Assembly (NCBI RefSeq): GCF_019399895.1
Contig: NC_091870.1
Coordinates: 6,307,001 to 6,371,000, forward strand
From: Cardiocondyla obscurior
Lineage: Eukaryota; Arthropoda; Insecta; Hymenoptera; Formicidae
Direction of reading: 5' to 3'
Length of the DNA: 64,000 nucleotides
Below the pieces are notes generated by a model. That model was not told where the DNA came from, did not search any database, and worked only from the letters and a program-made list of their open reading frames with translations. The translations under genes were made by a program, and so were the position numbers. Positions 62,334 to 64,000 of this stretch are shown piece after piece. Each line of letters begins with the position of its first letter. The first letter of the stretch is position 1.

Positions 62334-62597
62334 ATGTCTATAATGGCAGATTTCTACCTGAATCTCGAAAAGGATTTGAATCCGTCTCAGGAAACAGGTG
62401 TCAAGAGGCCAAAGGGACGAGGCGAGGAAAGGGCAGAAGTAAAAGGAAAAAAAAGGAAAAAAAAAAAAAAAAAGAATTGGCGGGAGAAAAAGCGAAGTCT
62501 CTGGCACCCAACTTCCCCTTGTCTTATATTCCTCGAGCGCATCGGGGGCCGTCGCAGGCAGGCTTCTCTCTCAAGGATAACGAGTAATCCTGGATAG
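62334..62597 (+). CDS. 87-codon lysine-rich open frame
   Basis: Two close ATGs (the second in context ATAATGG) open a frame that starts MSIMADFYLNLEKDLNPSQE. It becomes lysine-rich where it crosses a genomic poly(A) tract (62447-62473) and ends ERIGGRRRQASLSR. The first 25 residues look protein-like and are followed by CAG|GTGTCA, a weak possible donor. The lysine run is a product of the A-tract. No family was recognised. Confidence 0.15.
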   Translation: MSIMADFYLNLEKDLNPSQETGVKRPKGRGEERAEVKGKKRKKKKKKNWREKKRSLWHPTSPCLIFLERIGGRRRQASLSRITSNPG

Positions 62598-63164
62598 TGG
62601 ATCCGCCGATCTCTCTGAGGGAACCCACTCTCCTCTTCTCTTTCTGCTCACTTCTTTTCCTCGTCTGATCTCGATCCTTTCGGCCTATACGTAGATAATT
62701 ACTGGCTTTTCGATTTTCGTACACGGTGCAGAATATCACGAGATGCATCTTGGAGTATAAAAATACCAAACCGTAGGTACCTTTATTTTTTTTTCTTTTT
62801 TTTTCTTTTTTTTTTTTATTAAGGTCACTTTTGGCTAGTAAAATGGACAACACGAGATACCAATTATAGTTCATCTATCCTTTGCGATCTATCTTTGTCC
62901 GTTCTTCTATCTTTCTATCCCTAGAACGTGACTCGACGAAAGATTGGGGTTTTGTTTTGACAAATCCTCGAGTACTCGCGCGTTCGAGTCTCTATCCTCG
63001 GTGGACCCACGTTTCTGGGTATCGTGCTTTTCTATGTGAGACCCCTTGCACTCATGTATTCGTGCCGAGTCCTCCGTTCTTCTCTTCCTTCCCGGCTATC
63101 GAACTGACGTGTCTGAGGGCTAAACAGAGAGAGGATATGGAAAGAGAGAAAGAGACGGGGGTAC
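62598..63164. other. No recognised gene; downstream flank of the best exon
   Basis: A T-rich tract at 62780-62820. This would be intron if the exon at 63165-63280 is real. No acceptor of matching phase was found within it. Confidence 0.45.
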
Positions 63165-63280
63165 CTTAACTTGCTCGTCGTTTTGTCGGAGTCCCCACCA
63201 TCCTGGCCTGATGTAAACACGAGTGGCTGATAGCTGTGGGGCCCCGTGATCGTGGCGAGAGGCTGAAGAGGCAAGGGACC
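63165..63280 (-). CDS. Candidate internal coding exon, unidentified protein
   Basis: On the minus strand a pyrimidine-rich tract of about 50 bases leads into a CTTTCGCAG acceptor at 63281-63289. The following 116 bases are open in phase 0, giving 38 codons plus two bases, and stop at a GTACCC donor at 63164. The peptide starts GPLPLQPLATITGP, contains HSYQPLVF and ends with the polar run GQDGGDSDKTTSK. It has no cysteines, is low in arginine and looks like a disordered linker, such as is common in nuclear regulatory proteins. That reading is inference from composition and I do not recognise the family. The acceptor is strong by eye and the donor is only fair. No upstream or downstream partner exon could be matched in phase. 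It could still be chance, but it is the best exon candidate in the window. Confidence 0.4.
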
Positions 63281-64000
63281 CTGCGAAAGGGACAACTAAG
63301 GAGAAAAAGAGAGGACGGAGAAAGAGAGGGAACTGTTTCGAGTCCGAGCGCTGCCGAGCCGAGACGAACCAGACCGAGTCGAGATACAAACGAAACGAGC
63401 AAAGGGAGAAAAAAAAAAAGTAAAACACGAGGGAGGCAAAGTGCAGCTGAGCTCCAAAGGCGTAGCCACTCGCAACTTTATTCGATCTCGACTTTAAGCC
63501 GATGTAGTACGTGCTTTCTGAGACGAGTTTAATGCAGTAAAAGAAAAAGAAAAAAAAAATTAAATAAGCTGCAGTTGTTTAGAAAATGTTAATTAACTCG
63601 TAATACATTTAATGTATGTATACTTAATTTTGTAAAAAAAGCATTTCATATAAATTTTTATTAAGTAATATTATATTATACGAAAATTCTTAATGGTCGC
63701 TTTTTTATAGTTTAAATTAGTGTTCTTTTCTTTTCTTTTTTTTTTTTTATAATGACCGCTATAATTATTTATTCCACATAATTTCTCGTTAACGATTAAA
63801 ATAATGAATGTAGGCCATCTATTGTCATCGGGGTTAGTCTGTGATTTTCCGGTAAAAAAAAAAAAAAATAAAAGTGAAAAACACGCGGCCGCTAAGCTGA
63901 CCTCGTCGAACGGTGCAAGAGGGATGATGCTTTTTTTCAGATTGAATAATGTCGAGCTGGTCCATTGTGTTTTGTGTGCAAGTCAGCCCTCAATAACCTA
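63281..64000. other. No recognised gene; upstream flank of the best exon
   Basis: The purine-rich plus strand (pyrimidine tract on minus) at 63283-63335 serves the candidate acceptor. AT-rich 63535-63790. Near the end a minus-strand ATG in good context (ACAATGG) at 63965 opens 42 codons starting MDQLDIIQSEKK without a credible donor. Confidence 0.5.

Overview
This window looks like nuclear DNA of an insect, most likely an ant or another hymenopteran. The grounds are indirect. It is rich in CpG (runs of CGCG, TCGCG and CGATCG throughout), GC-richer and very AT-rich stretches alternate, poly(A)/poly(T) tracts and short microsatellites are dense, there are no operons or long contiguous genes, and GT..AG splice-like signals are scattered on both strands. 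No gene product could be recognised by family, so the species and locus are not established.

No stretch reads as a complete known gene. I see no tRNA, rRNA, CRISPR array, transposase, reverse transcriptase or known microRNA. The simplest reading is an intergenic or long-intron region. What can be supported is a set of candidate coding pieces at low to moderate confidence. The best internal exon is on the minus strand at 63165-63280, with a long pyrimidine tract, CAG acceptor and open frame. A very short minus-strand exon candidate lies at 24853-24884. A 210-codon intronless minus-strand frame at 44164-44796 is followed by AATAAA and then a genomic poly(A) tract, which resembles a retroposed copy. 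Two other long ATG-initiated frames lie at 58221-58874 and 23380-23928. A cluster of proline- and tyrosine-rich minus-strand frames lies between 15281 and 16414. Several short frames start with a hydrophobic leader or end at a good splice donor. All remain hypothetical.

Layout: 1-14 kb is mostly non-coding, with microsatellites and AT-rich patches. From 14 to 19 kb come the PY-rich frames, a 14-base tandem repeat, a 23-base perfect hairpin and a diverged pair of about 140-base repeats (17.7 and 18.5 kb). From 19 to 28 kb is mixed, with the 182-codon frame and two splice-flanked micro-exon candidates. From 28 to 44 kb is largely empty apart from three short secreted-like or basic frames. From 44 to 53 kb holds the retrocopy-like frame, CT/CTC microsatellites, a 56-base direct repeat and a near-perfect inverted repeat. 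From 53 to 62 kb is CpG-rich with triplet and tetranucleotide repeats and a 24-base perfect palindrome. From 62 to 64 kb holds AT-rich tandem repeats and the best exon candidate.

I cannot assemble these pieces into one pathway or system. Nothing here supports a defined new biological system. The structural repeats and the retrocopy-like frame are the most concrete leads.
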